Part shown: piece after piece, positions 16,393 to 25,466 of the stretch | How the letters are laid out: every line of letters begins with the position of its first letter | Position numbering within the stretch: position 1 is the stretch's first letter | From: Neoroseomonas terrae | Lineage (GTDB): Bacteria > Pseudomonadota > Alphaproteobacteria > Acetobacterales > Acetobacteraceae | Direction of reading: 5' to 3' | NCBI RefSeq assembly: GCF_018129025.1 | Contig: NZ_JAAEDI010000003.1 | Span: forward strand, 186,001 to 250,000 | DNA length: 64,000 nucleotides | Notes under the pieces: generated by a model | What the model was told of the DNA's origin: nothing | What the model saw: only the letters and a program-made list of their open reading frames with translations | Database searches by the model: none | Made by a program: the position numbers and the translations under genes

Positions 16393-17019
16393 TCAGCCAC
16401 ACTTCGCGCAGGTCACCATTCCGCGCTTCTCTCTACCTGTCTCAATCGCGTAGCCGCAGCGCATGCAGTTCGCGCCGTCGTCGGAGGCGTCAAACGGATC
16501 GGCGACGCGTCGGGCCGTCGCCCTAGCCACGGCCCCGCTCGGTTGACCAGCGATCGGGTGCGGCGGGGTGTTGGGCGCATCAGGGCCAGCCGTCCCGGCT
16601 TCGGCGCCCGCAGGCCCGGATACCAGGACATTCCTCGGCCGTGCCCGACCGCGCCTCGGTGGCGCGACCAAGGCTTCAACTGGCTCTGGATCTGCGGGCA
16701 CTACCGCACGCTCCCACGCGGGCATCACATGCGCGGTGGGAGGCACTGGGCGCTCGGCTGCGGGAGCGACCTCTAGAACTGCGGGAACGGCAAGGGGCGC
16801 CTTGGTTGGAAAGCCTCCCTCCCAAGACGCCGCTCGAACATGCGGATCGATGCGCTGAGACCGTTCGCGGACAGCGCCGCCGGTTCGAAGCCGGACGACT
16901 TCGACAGTCCTGCGACCGGGCTCGCCGACGCGTCGCGGGATGGTCAGCACTTCGCGCCGGTCTGGAGCGTCAGTCCGATCGTCCTTGAAGTTGGCGAAGA
17001 CGCGATCCTTGTCTTCCAT
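16393..17019 (-). CDS. Proline/alanine-rich protein with C-terminal zinc ribbon
   Basis: A 208-residue protein. The N-terminus is MEDKDRVFANFKDD, the middle is a long low-complexity Pro/Ala/Arg linker, and the last 30 residues hold a C4 zinc ribbon (CMRCGYAIETGREKRG, then TCAKCG). A GGAAG ribosome site sits before the ATG at 17,019. It is convergent with the DksA-type zinc-finger gene, 22 bases away. A fragment of a relative lies at 15,364-15,490. Function unknown; a nucleic-acid or RNA-polymerase contact is possible. Confidence 0.7.
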   Translation of the reverse strand: MEDKDRVFANFKDDRTDAPDRREVLTIPRRVGEPGRRTVEVVRLRTGGAVRERSQRIDPHVRAASWEGGFPTKAPLAVPAVLEVAPAAERPVPPTAHVMPAWERAVVPADPEPVEALVAPPRRGRARPRNVLVSGPAGAEAGTAGPDAPNTPPHPIAGQPSGAVARATARRVADPFDASDDGANCMRCGYAIETGREKRGMVTCAKCG

Positions 17020-17482
17020 GGACTTCCAGTAAGGCTGGCTAAGGCGGCACTTGGGCGCCGCAGAGAAGCTTGGGGGTCGATCAGCGATTCGCAGCAATGA
17101 ACGATTGCTGGAGCGATGGCATTACTGAACTTCGGGAACAGCTGCGGAAAAACAATATCAGAATTCAATGGTTTAAGCTTGAGGGTAAAATCGGCCTACC
17201 CTCAAGGTTCGGAGACTCTCCGCTCTCTCCCGCGCGAATCTGTCGCTGATTGCGCCGCTGAACCATCAAGGTTCGCCCGCAAACCGCGGCCAAACCTGCA
17301 CCTCAGCGCGATGCGCCGTGCAAGAGAGACAGGTTGTGAGAGAGAAGATTGGAGCAGCGGTGGGAACTGGGAACTGAAATTCTCTGGCGCAGCACGCCGC
17401 AGCGCCAGGTCACCGAGGCTTCGCTCCCATCGCGTCACATATGCGCGCGCTTCATCACCGCACGCCCACAGGTGCTGCGCGC
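17020..17482. other. Gap without a supported gene
   Basis: No ORF with credible protein features. The stretch contains several poly-A or T patches near 17,145-17,190, less GC-rich than the flanks, consistent with promoter or decayed DNA. Confidence 0.4.
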
Positions 17483-18499
17483 TCATCGCTTCTCGACCGC
17501 AGGATTAAGCCTCCTCCCGATGGTCGCGGGCTTTTTCACTGCGGTGGCCAGCACGTTAGGTTGAAGCTCGATGGACTCGTCGAACAGCGCTTCGTCGGCC
17601 TGCGTAAGCAGCCGGACCAAGGCTTGGCTGACCGCGGACTGTCGCCTACCGCGCAGAGCAAGTATCCCGAAGTTCACAGTAAACCAGGGTTCAAACCACG
17701 CCACCGCCCGCAGATGGCCAGCTTCAACGGCTTTGACGGCAGGAGGCACCGTAGCTGCGGCCAGAAGATCGGCATGCATCGCCATGGCCAATGCAGTCGC
17801 GACGGGCTCAAGGACAACCGCCGGAAACGCCGCGTGGCCGCCAACGCGCCGAGCCTCCTCCCGGGCCTTTGCCACTGGTAGCGATATGCGGGTCGTCAGG
17901 TAGCTCGGAGCGATTACCGGGTGGGCAAGGATCTCACCCAGCTCGGGTCGGCGCTTCAGGGTGAGAAGCGGGTGCCCGGGACGAGCGAAGAACAAGATGG
18001 GGTGCCGGAGCAATGGCGTGGCGACAAATGCCTCTGGCGTGTCGAGTTCCGAGATGTCGGCAATTGCGAGATCCACGCGCCGTTCGTGCAGCATTCGCTG
18101 CGCCTCGATCGGCGTGCACGCGACGATCTGGAGTTGCGTCTCTGGATGCTGCGCCGTGAACTCCGCCGCCGCCTGCACTAAGACTGTCTCAAGTGGATAG
18201 GGCGCAGCTGCGACCCTCAGGGCACTGTCCTGCCCTCCCCGCAATTCGGCGATCGTGGAATTCAGGGATGCCAGGCGCGTCAGGATGTCCGTGCTGCTCG
18301 CGAGAATCGCGCGGCAGATATCCGTCGGCCAGAGACCACGACGCTTCCTGTCGAACAGCGGGGCACCCAGCCGTGATTCGATAGCGGCGAGGTTGCGCGA
18401 AAGCGTCGGCTGCGTGACACCTTGCATCCGCGCGACGCGCACGATGCTGCCATGGGCCGCCAGGTCAGCAATGAGGCGTAAATCTCTGATCTCGAGCAT
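17483..18499 (-). CDS. LysR family transcriptional regulator
   Basis: A protein of about 338 residues with the LysR layout: an N-terminal winged HTH (GSIVRVARMQGVTQPTLSRN, then IESRLGAPLFDRKRRG) and a PBP2-type effector domain (LRVAAAPYPLETVLVQAAAEF onward). ATG 18,499 has a well-spaced GGA; ATG 18,505 is the alternative. It is divergent from the alkyl sulfatase operon, across 229 bases to the leader ORF, so it probably controls that operon in response to an unknown ligand. Confidence 0.9.
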   Translation of the reverse strand: MLEIRDLRLIADLAAHGSIVRVARMQGVTQPTLSRNLAAIESRLGAPLFDRKRRGLWPTDICRAILASSTDILTRLASLNSTIAELRGGQDSALRVAAAPYPLETVLVQAAAEFTAQHPETQLQIVACTPIEAQRMLHERRVDLAIADISELDTPEAFVATPLLRHPILFFARPGHPLLTLKRRPELGEILAHPVIAPSYLTTRISLPVAKAREEARRVGGHAAFPAVVLEPVATALAMAMHADLLAAATVPPAVKAVEAGHLRAVAWFEPWFTVNFGILALRGRRQSAVSQALVRLLTQADEALFDESIELQPNVLATAVKKPATIGRRLNPAVEKR

Positions 18500-18733
18500 A
18501 GCCATTCCGTATTCAAATTATGCCTAGAACGTATAGTTCGAAAATCAACCGATGGCTGCATTCTGATGCGGAGCGGTTCGGAACAGTTGGATGGCGAAAC
18601 TCGTAAGCTGCTTTCTGGTCTGAGCAACCCGCTGCCGCGCACGCCGCAGTGCTTCTTCGAAGTTGGACGAACAAGGTGAACGTCTCGCCATCGCCCGTGA
18701 TCCGCGAATGGCTATCGAGAAGAGGAGTGAACT

Positions 18734-18853
18734 ATGGCCGGGCTTGAGACCGCATTTTACCGCCGAGTGCTGGCCGGCATCGCGACAGGCCTCGCAGCAG
18801 CCGTAGGTGCGGCCGGCGTGGCTCGGTCGTGCCAGAAGGGAGCCTTTCCATGA
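18734..18853 (+). CDS. 39-residue leader-like ORF overlapping the alkyl sulfatase gene
   Basis: Starts at ATG 18,734 (MAGLETAFYRRVLAGIATGL) seven bases after a strong AGGAG. It contains one Ala/Gly-rich hydrophobic stretch and ends at a TGA that overlaps the alkyl sulfatase ATG (ATGA). The ribosome site plus exact stop-start coupling are the evidence that it is translated. It may be a small membrane protein or simply a leader that couples translation. No homologue is recognised. Confidence 0.5.
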   Translation: MAGLETAFYRRVLAGIATGLAAAVGAAGVARSCQKGAFP

Positions 18854-20874
18854 CATCTCGTGACGAACTCGCGGAAGCGCCTCCCTCTGAGCAAAGGCAG
18901 GATTCAAAGACTGGTCGACGCAAGGTGCTGTTGAGCGCCTCGGCGGCCATCGCAACATCTGCCTTCGGCGCAATGGTGGCGGCGCCGTCGCAAGGCTTAG
19001 CGCAAACTCCGTCCCCACATACAGGTCGCACCGGCGCGGCGGCAGCACTTGGTCCGCTCAACAGCCCCGTACGAAGCACCAATCCTGCTGCGTTCGAGAG
19101 CCGCGCAGTGCTGGATCATCTGGCACCAATCGCGTGGGAAAGCGACAACCTCGCCTACACCGACGAAGCCCCCACCGTGCACCCGGCGCAGACTGCATTC
19201 GCGCGGATGATGACCAAGAAGATTCAGGAGCCGGTGAAGGACAAGATCTACCTTGTCTCCGGCTTTCAGGCGGCCTCGACGCTTATCGTGGTTGGCGATC
19301 AAGGATTGATCGTCGTCGACCCGGGTTCGGACGATGACAGTGCCAAGGCTTCGTTTGATGCGTTTAAGAGGCTGCGCCCCGAGGCCGGCGCGCTACCCGT
19401 GGTCGTCATAGTCTACACGCACCGACACATCGACCATGCCTTCGGCGCAGCGGGCTTCGGCGTCACGCAGGCGGATATCGACGCCGGCAAGGTCAAGGTG
19501 ATCGCGTCCACGAATTTCATCGATAATCTGGTCAGTGACGTTGGTGTGGTGGGCAACATTCTGACCCAGCGCACGGCCTACGCTGGGGGCTACGTCGCTC
19601 CCGGCCCACAGGGGCCGGTGCACTTCGGACTGGGTCCTGCCTTTGGGGCCGGCCCGATTTCTTTCTTTCTCCCTACCGACCTGGTGCCCGCAAACCAGCC
19701 GTTGAAAACCACCATTGCCGGCATCGAGTTGGAAATCTTCCCCGCCTATGGCGACGCTGGCGACGACGAGATCGATATCTATTTCCCGCAGTTCCGCCAC
19801 GTCCACGGCTCCGAGACCATCCAGGGCGAGACCTTCCCGAACCTCTACACCTTGCGTGGAACGAGCTACCGCGACGTCCAGCAGTGGATGAAGGGGGTGG
19901 AGACAACGCTCGAATATGCAAGGAAGTCAGACACCTACTCGGGCTCCCACATGCGTGCCTGGAAAGGGAACGAGTTCATTGTCGAGCGCATCCAGAACTA
20001 CCGGGATGCGATTCAGTATGTCCACGACCAGTCCATCTACCTCATCAACCTCGGATACAAGCGTGACCAACTTGCCGACATGGTCGTGCTGCCCGAGCCC
20101 TATGCCAGCGATCCCTGGCTGCAGGAATACTACGGTGCCGTCGCCCACTCGGTTCGAAACATTTACGATGGATACCTCGGGTGGTGGCAGGGCGATGCGA
20201 CCGATCTCGCCAAGCCCGACTTCATGGAGACAGCGCGGCAATACGTCCGTGTCATGGGTGGCCGCGACAAGGTTCTGGAGGAAGGCAGGAGCGCGATTGC
20301 AGCCAGGAATTACGGCTGGGCCGCTGAAGTGCTAACGCACCTGACCCGTGCGGAACCTCGCGACATGGAGGCGCGGCGCCTCAAGGCCGAGGCGCTGCGG
20401 AACTGGGGATACGCGCAGACCAACATCTACTGGCGGATGTATGGGATCGCCGGCGCGATGGAACTTGATGGGACACTCGACCGCTCCAAGCCGTGGAACT
20501 TTACGGATCCTGCCATCGTACGAGTGCTGCCTACCAACAAGATCCTCAGCACCATGAGCGTACGGCTGAATGCGGAGCGGGCCAAAGGTCAGAACCTCTC
20601 GGTCCAGTTCATCATTGCCGATACTGGCGAGAAGTCTGGCTTCCATGTGCGCAATCAGATTGCGGCATTCAGCGAAGGCGAATTGGCAGGCGCCACCGTG
20701 ACGATCCGCGGCAACAAGGCCGCTATCTTGCAAACCGTTGCCACCGGCCGACTGAGTGACGGTGTGGAAGTAGGGGGCAGTATCGAGGTCGCATCTCGGT
20801 TCCTTGGGCTGTTCGAAGTCATTGCCCCCAATGACGTGAACCTCCTGCTGCCACCCGGTGTGCCGATCAAATGA
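18850..20874 (+). CDS. Exported alkyl sulfatase (SdsA1-like)
   Basis: A 674-residue enzyme expected to hydrolyse alkyl sulfates such as dodecyl sulfate to alcohol and sulfate. A Tat-type signal (TGRRKVLLSASAA, RR at 23-24) targets it to the periplasm. The metallo-beta-lactamase domain carries THRHIDH at 190-196, and the family segment HGSETIQGETFPNLYTLRG with SHMRAWKG follows. Next is the alkyl-sulfatase dimerisation region (ARNYGWAAEVLTHLTRAEP), and the end is an SCP2-like domain. GGGAG precedes ATG 18,850. Family is secure, substrate inferred. Confidence 0.92.
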   Translation: MTSRDELAEAPPSEQRQDSKTGRRKVLLSASAAIATSAFGAMVAAPSQGLAQTPSPHTGRTGAAAALGPLNSPVRSTNPAAFESRAVLDHLAPIAWESDNLAYTDEAPTVHPAQTAFARMMTKKIQEPVKDKIYLVSGFQAASTLIVVGDQGLIVVDPGSDDDSAKASFDAFKRLRPEAGALPVVVIVYTHRHIDHAFGAAGFGVTQADIDAGKVKVIASTNFIDNLVSDVGVVGNILTQRTAYAGGYVAPGPQGPVHFGLGPAFGAGPISFFLPTDLVPANQPLKTTIAGIELEIFPAYGDAGDDEIDIYFPQFRHVHGSETIQGETFPNLYTLRGTSYRDVQQWMKGVETTLEYARKSDTYSGSHMRAWKGNEFIVERIQNYRDAIQYVHDQSIYLINLGYKRDQLADMVVLPEPYASDPWLQEYYGAVAHSVRNIYDGYLGWWQGDATDLAKPDFMETARQYVRVMGGRDKVLEEGRSAIAARNYGWAAEVLTHLTRAEPRDMEARRLKAEALRNWGYAQTNIYWRMYGIAGAMELDGTLDRSKPWNFTDPAIVRVLPTNKILSTMSVRLNAERAKGQNLSVQFIIADTGEKSGFHVRNQIAAFSEGELAGATVTIRGNKAAILQTVATGRLSDGVEVGGSIEVASRFLGLFEVIAPNDVNLLLPPGVPIK

Positions 20875-20937
20875 AGGCAATCGATCAGCAAGACCACACC
20901 GTTCCTGCGGCGAATACGCTGAAGAAGGATCCACGAA

Positions 20938-22434
20938 ATGACCCTTGATCGAAGAAATCTTTCCCGCCTTGCTGCCGGCACGGCCACGGCGGCTGTATTG
21001 CCCATCTCTGCGGGCGTGGCGCATGCCCAGACGTCGCCTGCCGGAGCGCCCGCACCCAGCAGCGCTCAGCCACCACGAGGCCCGGTAGCTGGCACCACTA
21101 TGCCGGAAGCCTATGCGCGCGTGATTGGTCAGTTCGCCTATGTTTGGGCGTGGCCGATGGTGAACATGCACAATCGACGCAACAGATTCGACCAGGTGCC
21201 CGAACCAGGCCTGTTGGACGGCGTGGCCCCCGCCGCACCGGTCAATGAGATCTGCATGTTGACCGACTACGTCGATCCGATGGAGCGCATCGTGGCGACG
21301 CCCAACCAGGACGTCGTCTACGGCTTCGGCCTGCTGTCGCTGGACCGCGAGCCAGTGGTCGTGCAGGTGCCGGATTTCGGGGATCGCTTCTGGGTCTACC
21401 AGGCCGCCGACCAGCGCACGGATGGCTTCGCGCAACTCGGTTCGATGTACGGCACGCGGCCAGGCCTCTACATGCTCGTCGGGCCCAACTGGCAAGGCGC
21501 GACGCCGCCCGGCATCAACGCCGTCTTCCGCAGCCCGACCACAGTCGGCGCCTTCGCCCCGCGCGTCTTCCAGGATGATACCGCCGAGGATCGTCAGCGC
21601 GTGCAGCCGCTGATCCGCCAGATCATGGCCTATCCGCTCAGCCGCTCAACCGGCCGGATGCAGACCCGGGACTGGACCACGGTGCCGCGCTTTCCGGCCC
21701 CCGCTGGCGCCAGTGCGGGCGAGACGAAGTGGGTGGACCCGGAGACGTTCTTTGATTCGCTGCCGAAGGTGCTGGAGGAGGCCCCGCCCCTGCCGGGCGA
21801 GGAGGCCATCTATGGCCAAGTGCGCGCCCTGCTCGATGCGGCTAAGGCGAAGCCGGAACTGATGGCCGTGCTGAAGCGGGTGGCGGCGGAAACCGAAGAT
21901 GGCCTGATCTCAACGCTGTTCAACTGGCGCAACCAGGGCATTCCAGTGGCCAACGGCTGGACCACCATGGTCAATGCCGCAGCGTGGGGCACCGATTATC
22001 TCACCCGCGCCTCGGCCGCGAGGGCGAACATTTTCTCCAACGTCGCTGTTGAGACGCGGTACTTCGCCATCGACCTGGAGTCGGACGGCTCTCGGTTAGA
22101 AGGCAGCCACCGCTACACGGTGACCTTCCCCGCCGGGCAGTTGCCGCCGGTGCGGGGCTTCTGGTCGCTCACAATGTATGGCGAGACCCATTTCTTCGAG
22201 CGCAATGACCTCAACCGCTATTCGCTCGGCACGAAGAATCATCACCTCAAGACCGGACCAGATGGATCGCTTACGATCCATGTTTCCGGGGAGCCACCCG
22301 AGGACGCGGCGCAGCGGACAAATTGGCTGCCGGCGCCGCGCGGCAAGTTCTCGCTTTATCTGCGCGCCTACTGGCCGGGGCCTGAGATCCTGGACGGACG
22401 TTGGACGCCACCGCCTGTGCGGCGCACTTCCTGA
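20938..22434 (+). CDS. Exported DUF1254/DUF1214 protein
   Basis: A 498-residue protein with a Tat-like signal (LDRRNLSRLAAGTATAA, cleavage near AHAQ). The DUF1254 region (about 60-200) includes VWAWPMVNMHNRRN, TPNQDVVYGFGLL and DRFWVYQ. The DUF1214 end includes RGFWSLTMYGETHFF and a final PAPRGKFSLYLRAYWP. Family members are periplasmic and mostly uncharacterised. It follows the alkyl sulfatase after 63 bases and is probably cotranscribed. No enzymatic role is proven. Confidence 0.88.
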   Translation: MTLDRRNLSRLAAGTATAAVLPISAGVAHAQTSPAGAPAPSSAQPPRGPVAGTTMPEAYARVIGQFAYVWAWPMVNMHNRRNRFDQVPEPGLLDGVAPAAPVNEICMLTDYVDPMERIVATPNQDVVYGFGLLSLDREPVVVQVPDFGDRFWVYQAADQRTDGFAQLGSMYGTRPGLYMLVGPNWQGATPPGINAVFRSPTTVGAFAPRVFQDDTAEDRQRVQPLIRQIMAYPLSRSTGRMQTRDWTTVPRFPAPAGASAGETKWVDPETFFDSLPKVLEEAPPLPGEEAIYGQVRALLDAAKAKPELMAVLKRVAAETEDGLISTLFNWRNQGIPVANGWTTMVNAAAWGTDYLTRASAARANIFSNVAVETRYFAIDLESDGSRLEGSHRYTVTFPAGQLPPVRGFWSLTMYGETHFFERNDLNRYSLGTKNHHLKTGPDGSLTIHVSGEPPEDAAQRTNWLPAPRGKFSLYLRAYWPGPEILDGRWTPPPVRRTS

Positions 22435-22606
22435 GTTCTAGCAATGCTGCGTGCATGGTCCTCTTCATCCGAGGCCTTGACAGGTCGCGTTGGTGGATCG
22501 GCGAGGCGGGAGGAAGTTCTTCCTCGGCTGGCGATGCGTATATTGGGAAACCGTAGTTCCACAGACCGCGCGCACTGCGACATCCGCTTCACGGAGATTC
22601 GTCCGC

Positions 22607-24046
22607 ATGTCCTGGTCCAACAATAGTACTCCAACCACCGGCCCCACTTCGGGCGATGACGTTTTCAATGGCACTCCCGCTGGCGAAAGTCCGGAAGGTG
22701 GCGGAGGCGGCGACGACACGATGCATGGTGCCGGCGGCGATGATTCGCTGCGGGGAGAAGACGGTAACGACTACCTCTACGGCGGAATCGGCTCGGACAC
22801 CATCGAAGGTGGCGCGGGAACCGATTGGATCTTCAGCGGGGACAGCGGCCTGCTCACCGATAGCCTGGACGGTGCTGTGGTGATCGGTTACGGCGGCGAT
22901 GATACTATCCTCGTGACGGTCGCCGGTGCGCTCGATACCAGCGTTGCGCCTGGAATCGCGATCGCGTCGCGGGGAGGCAACGACTTCATCGCCCTTACCG
23001 GCGACGCAGACGGCTTTGCGCCAACGGTGGATGGGGGCGCCGGCGACGATACGATTGTGGGATCGGGCCCCCACGACAGCCTGTACGGTGGCGAGGGTAA
23101 CGACCTCATCGAAGCCGGCAGCGGCAACGATATCGTTACGTGGAATCTGGGCGACGGCGACGACACGATCGATCTTGGTGCTGGGCACGACACACTGTAC
23201 CTCGAAGGCTGGGATGGCGCCGACACCGCGAATGACGACTGGGAACTCTCGGTGGTCGGTAGCACCGCGACCTTCACCGGCAATGGCAACGTCGGGAATG
23301 CGGTCGTTACCGTGCTTAACTACGACGTCGGTGACAGTGTCGTGTGTTTCGCCGAGGGCACACGGATCATGACCGCGCGTGGCGAGGTCCCGATCGAGGC
23401 GCTGCGCGTCGGCGATTTAGCGCTCACGGCCGGTCGCACGCCAGCCCTGCGGCCGATCCGCTGGGTCGGGCATATCAAAGTTGACCTATCACGTCACCGC
23501 GCGAGGAATCGTGCGGCGCCGGTGCTCATCCTAGCCGGTGCTCTCGGCGAGGGCGTGCCGCACCGGGACCTGCGTGTTTCGCCGGAGCATGCGCTATTGA
23601 TCGATGGCGCGCTTGTGCCGGCTGGCCTGCTTCTGAATGGAACGACAATTCTGCAGGAGGTCTGGCTGCCAAGCGTCATCTACTGGCACGTCGAACTGGA
23701 CACCCACGACGTGCTCGTGGCTGAAGGCGCTTACGCCGAGAGCTATCTCGACGACGGCAATCGGCAGTTCTTCGGGAATGCCGCTCTCGTGTTGCTTGAT
23801 CCGGATTTCGCGGCACGGCGCACGGGACGTGTCTACGTGGCGCGTGCTTGCTCGCCGGTGGTTGCCGAAGGCGATTTCCGCCTTGAGCAAATCCGGCAAC
23901 GCCTATCACTACTTTGGCAGAATAGAATTGGGACGGACGGCGAAGCATCGGCTGCGATCGGGACATCGGCCGTGGGATACGCGGAATTAGTGCTGCTGGA
24001 TGGCTCGGCGGACGGCAGGGAGGGTGGGCTCAGGCGGTGGTCCTGA
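22607..24046 (+). CDS. RTX-repeat protein with C-terminal Hint domain (Hint 1)
   Basis: A 479-residue protein. Residues about 25-215 hold glycine/aspartate-rich calcium-binding RTX repeats (GGDDSLRGEDGNDYLYGG and relatives), which usually mark type I secretion and fold on calcium. A Hint_2 domain begins at Cys about 247 (CFAEGTRIMTARGEVPIEAL), with LRVSPEHALLIDGALVPAG and HVELDTHDVLVAEGAYAESY. Hint domains catalyse autoproteolysis starting at that first cysteine. ATG 22,607 has a GGAG site. No adjacent type I secretion genes are seen. Confidence 0.87.
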   Translation: MSWSNNSTPTTGPTSGDDVFNGTPAGESPEGGGGGDDTMHGAGGDDSLRGEDGNDYLYGGIGSDTIEGGAGTDWIFSGDSGLLTDSLDGAVVIGYGGDDTILVTVAGALDTSVAPGIAIASRGGNDFIALTGDADGFAPTVDGGAGDDTIVGSGPHDSLYGGEGNDLIEAGSGNDIVTWNLGDGDDTIDLGAGHDTLYLEGWDGADTANDDWELSVVGSTATFTGNGNVGNAVVTVLNYDVGDSVVCFAEGTRIMTARGEVPIEALRVGDLALTAGRTPALRPIRWVGHIKVDLSRHRARNRAAPVLILAGALGEGVPHRDLRVSPEHALLIDGALVPAGLLLNGTTILQEVWLPSVIYWHVELDTHDVLVAEGAYAESYLDDGNRQFFGNAALVLLDPDFAARRTGRVYVARACSPVVAEGDFRLEQIRQRLSLLWQNRIGTDGEASAAIGTSAVGYAELVLLDGSADGREGGLRRWS

Positions 24047-24366
24047 CGTGCGTGTCCTGTTCGTGCCAACTGCTGTGCGCAGCTTGCTCCCGTCAGGACG
24101 TTGGCGTGGTGTGCGATCTACCGCTCAAATCGCCATCTGCGCGAGCGGGCTCGTGTCGAACTGTCGCCGCAGCCGCCATGAGTGACGATGAAAGTGGGAC
24201 GATCGGTCCACGGATATTCCGCCGTGTTGCTCCTGCATCGCCGCGTCGCAAATCGATTGAAGGGAACACACTGCCAATGTACTCAGGACCAGCCCGCCGG
24301 GGTGAGTATGGGAAGCGGCGTCGTTGCACGACGAGTGAGCGCGCCTCGTTCCGAGATTTGACGGCG

Positions 24367-25155
24367 ATGACGCTGCGGCATCTCGCTTCCACAGCGCTCA
24401 TCCTGGCTGCGGCAATACCGGACGCCAGTGCTCAGCAGGCCGACAGTGACCTGGCGGCGCAGCTCGCCAATCCTGTCGCTGCGCTGATCAGCGTACCGTT
24501 CCAGAATAACCTCGACTTCGGGGGCGGGACAGGCGACGCATTTCGCTACGTAATGAATTTCCAGCCTGTCGTGCCGCTGACGCTCGGGCCGGACTGGAAC
24601 CTGATCCTGCGCACCATCGTCCCATTGCAGTATTCCGAGCGGGTCTACCCGGATCATCGCTGGGGCCTTGGCGACACGGTGCAGTCGTTCTTTTTCTCGC
24701 CGTCCCAGCCGGTGAACGGAATCACGTGGGGCGTCGGCCCGGTCATGCTGTATCCCACTGCGACCGAGGGCATTGGCCAGCGGCAGTGGGGGGCGGGGCC
24801 GACGGGCGTACTCCTGCGGCAGTCGGGGCCATGGATCTATGGCGCGCTCGTCAACCACATCTGGTCCATGGGCGGCACGCCGAATGGCCAGGAGGCGATC
24901 AACGCTACCTTCATGCAGCCATTCATCAATTACGTCTTTCCGAGCCAGACCACGCTCTTCCTGAACACCGAGACAACCTATGACTGGTCGCGCCGGCAAT
25001 GGAGTGTGCCCATCAATGCCGGCGTGAACCAGCTTGTGAACATCGGTGGCCAGGCGGTGCAGGTCGGCGCGGGCATTCGGTACTTCGCCGAGGGGCCGCA
25101 GGGCGGGCCTGACTGGGGTCTGCGCCTGAACCTGACCTTTGTCTTCCCGAAGTAG
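24367..25155 (+). CDS. Predicted outer-membrane beta-barrel protein
   Basis: A 262-residue protein with a signal peptide (MTLRHLASTALILAAAIP, cleavage near ASAQ). It has alternating amphipathic strands such as WNLILRTIVPLQYS and WGLRLNLTFVFPK, ending in a lysine-capped aromatic-containing strand. It resembles transporter-annotated barrels of the neuromedin U/phenol-degradation MetA type. The frame is open upstream to 24,037, but the signal peptide defines the start at 24,367. It lies between the two Hint genes. Substrate unknown. Confidence 0.75.
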   Translation: MTLRHLASTALILAAAIPDASAQQADSDLAAQLANPVAALISVPFQNNLDFGGGTGDAFRYVMNFQPVVPLTLGPDWNLILRTIVPLQYSERVYPDHRWGLGDTVQSFFFSPSQPVNGITWGVGPVMLYPTATEGIGQRQWGAGPTGVLLRQSGPWIYGALVNHIWSMGGTPNGQEAINATFMQPFINYVFPSQTTLFLNTETTYDWSRRQWSVPINAGVNQLVNIGGQAVQVGAGIRYFAEGPQGGPDWGLRLNLTFVFPK

Positions 25156-25466
25156 GTCACGGCTCGCTCACATGTCTCCCCGGCAGGAGCATCCATTGGA
25201 ACTCGGCACTCGGTCAAATTGTAAGACAGATGTGCCGCTGGGCATTCGCCACGTTCAGCAAGGGGGTTCCTGAGGCGGTCCCAATGTTCGGAGAAACGAT
25301 TGTCGCGCGCTTTTGAAGCCGCGATTCCCGTAGACCGACTGGGAGCAGCGCGGGTGTTCTATATCATTCCCCAATTATGTTGGTTCCGCTTCTAGTAACG
25401 GCGAGGCGGAAAACTAGGCAGAATTCCGCCGCCCGAGATACCGCAACGTGAAGAGGAGATCTATCG
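25156..25466. other. Gap before Hint 2
   Basis: No gene seen. A GGCGGAA/TTCCGCC inverted repeat at 25,405-25,430 lies about 40 bases before the Hint 2 start, with an AT-richer patch at 25,360-25,400 that could hold its promoter. Confidence 0.4.
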
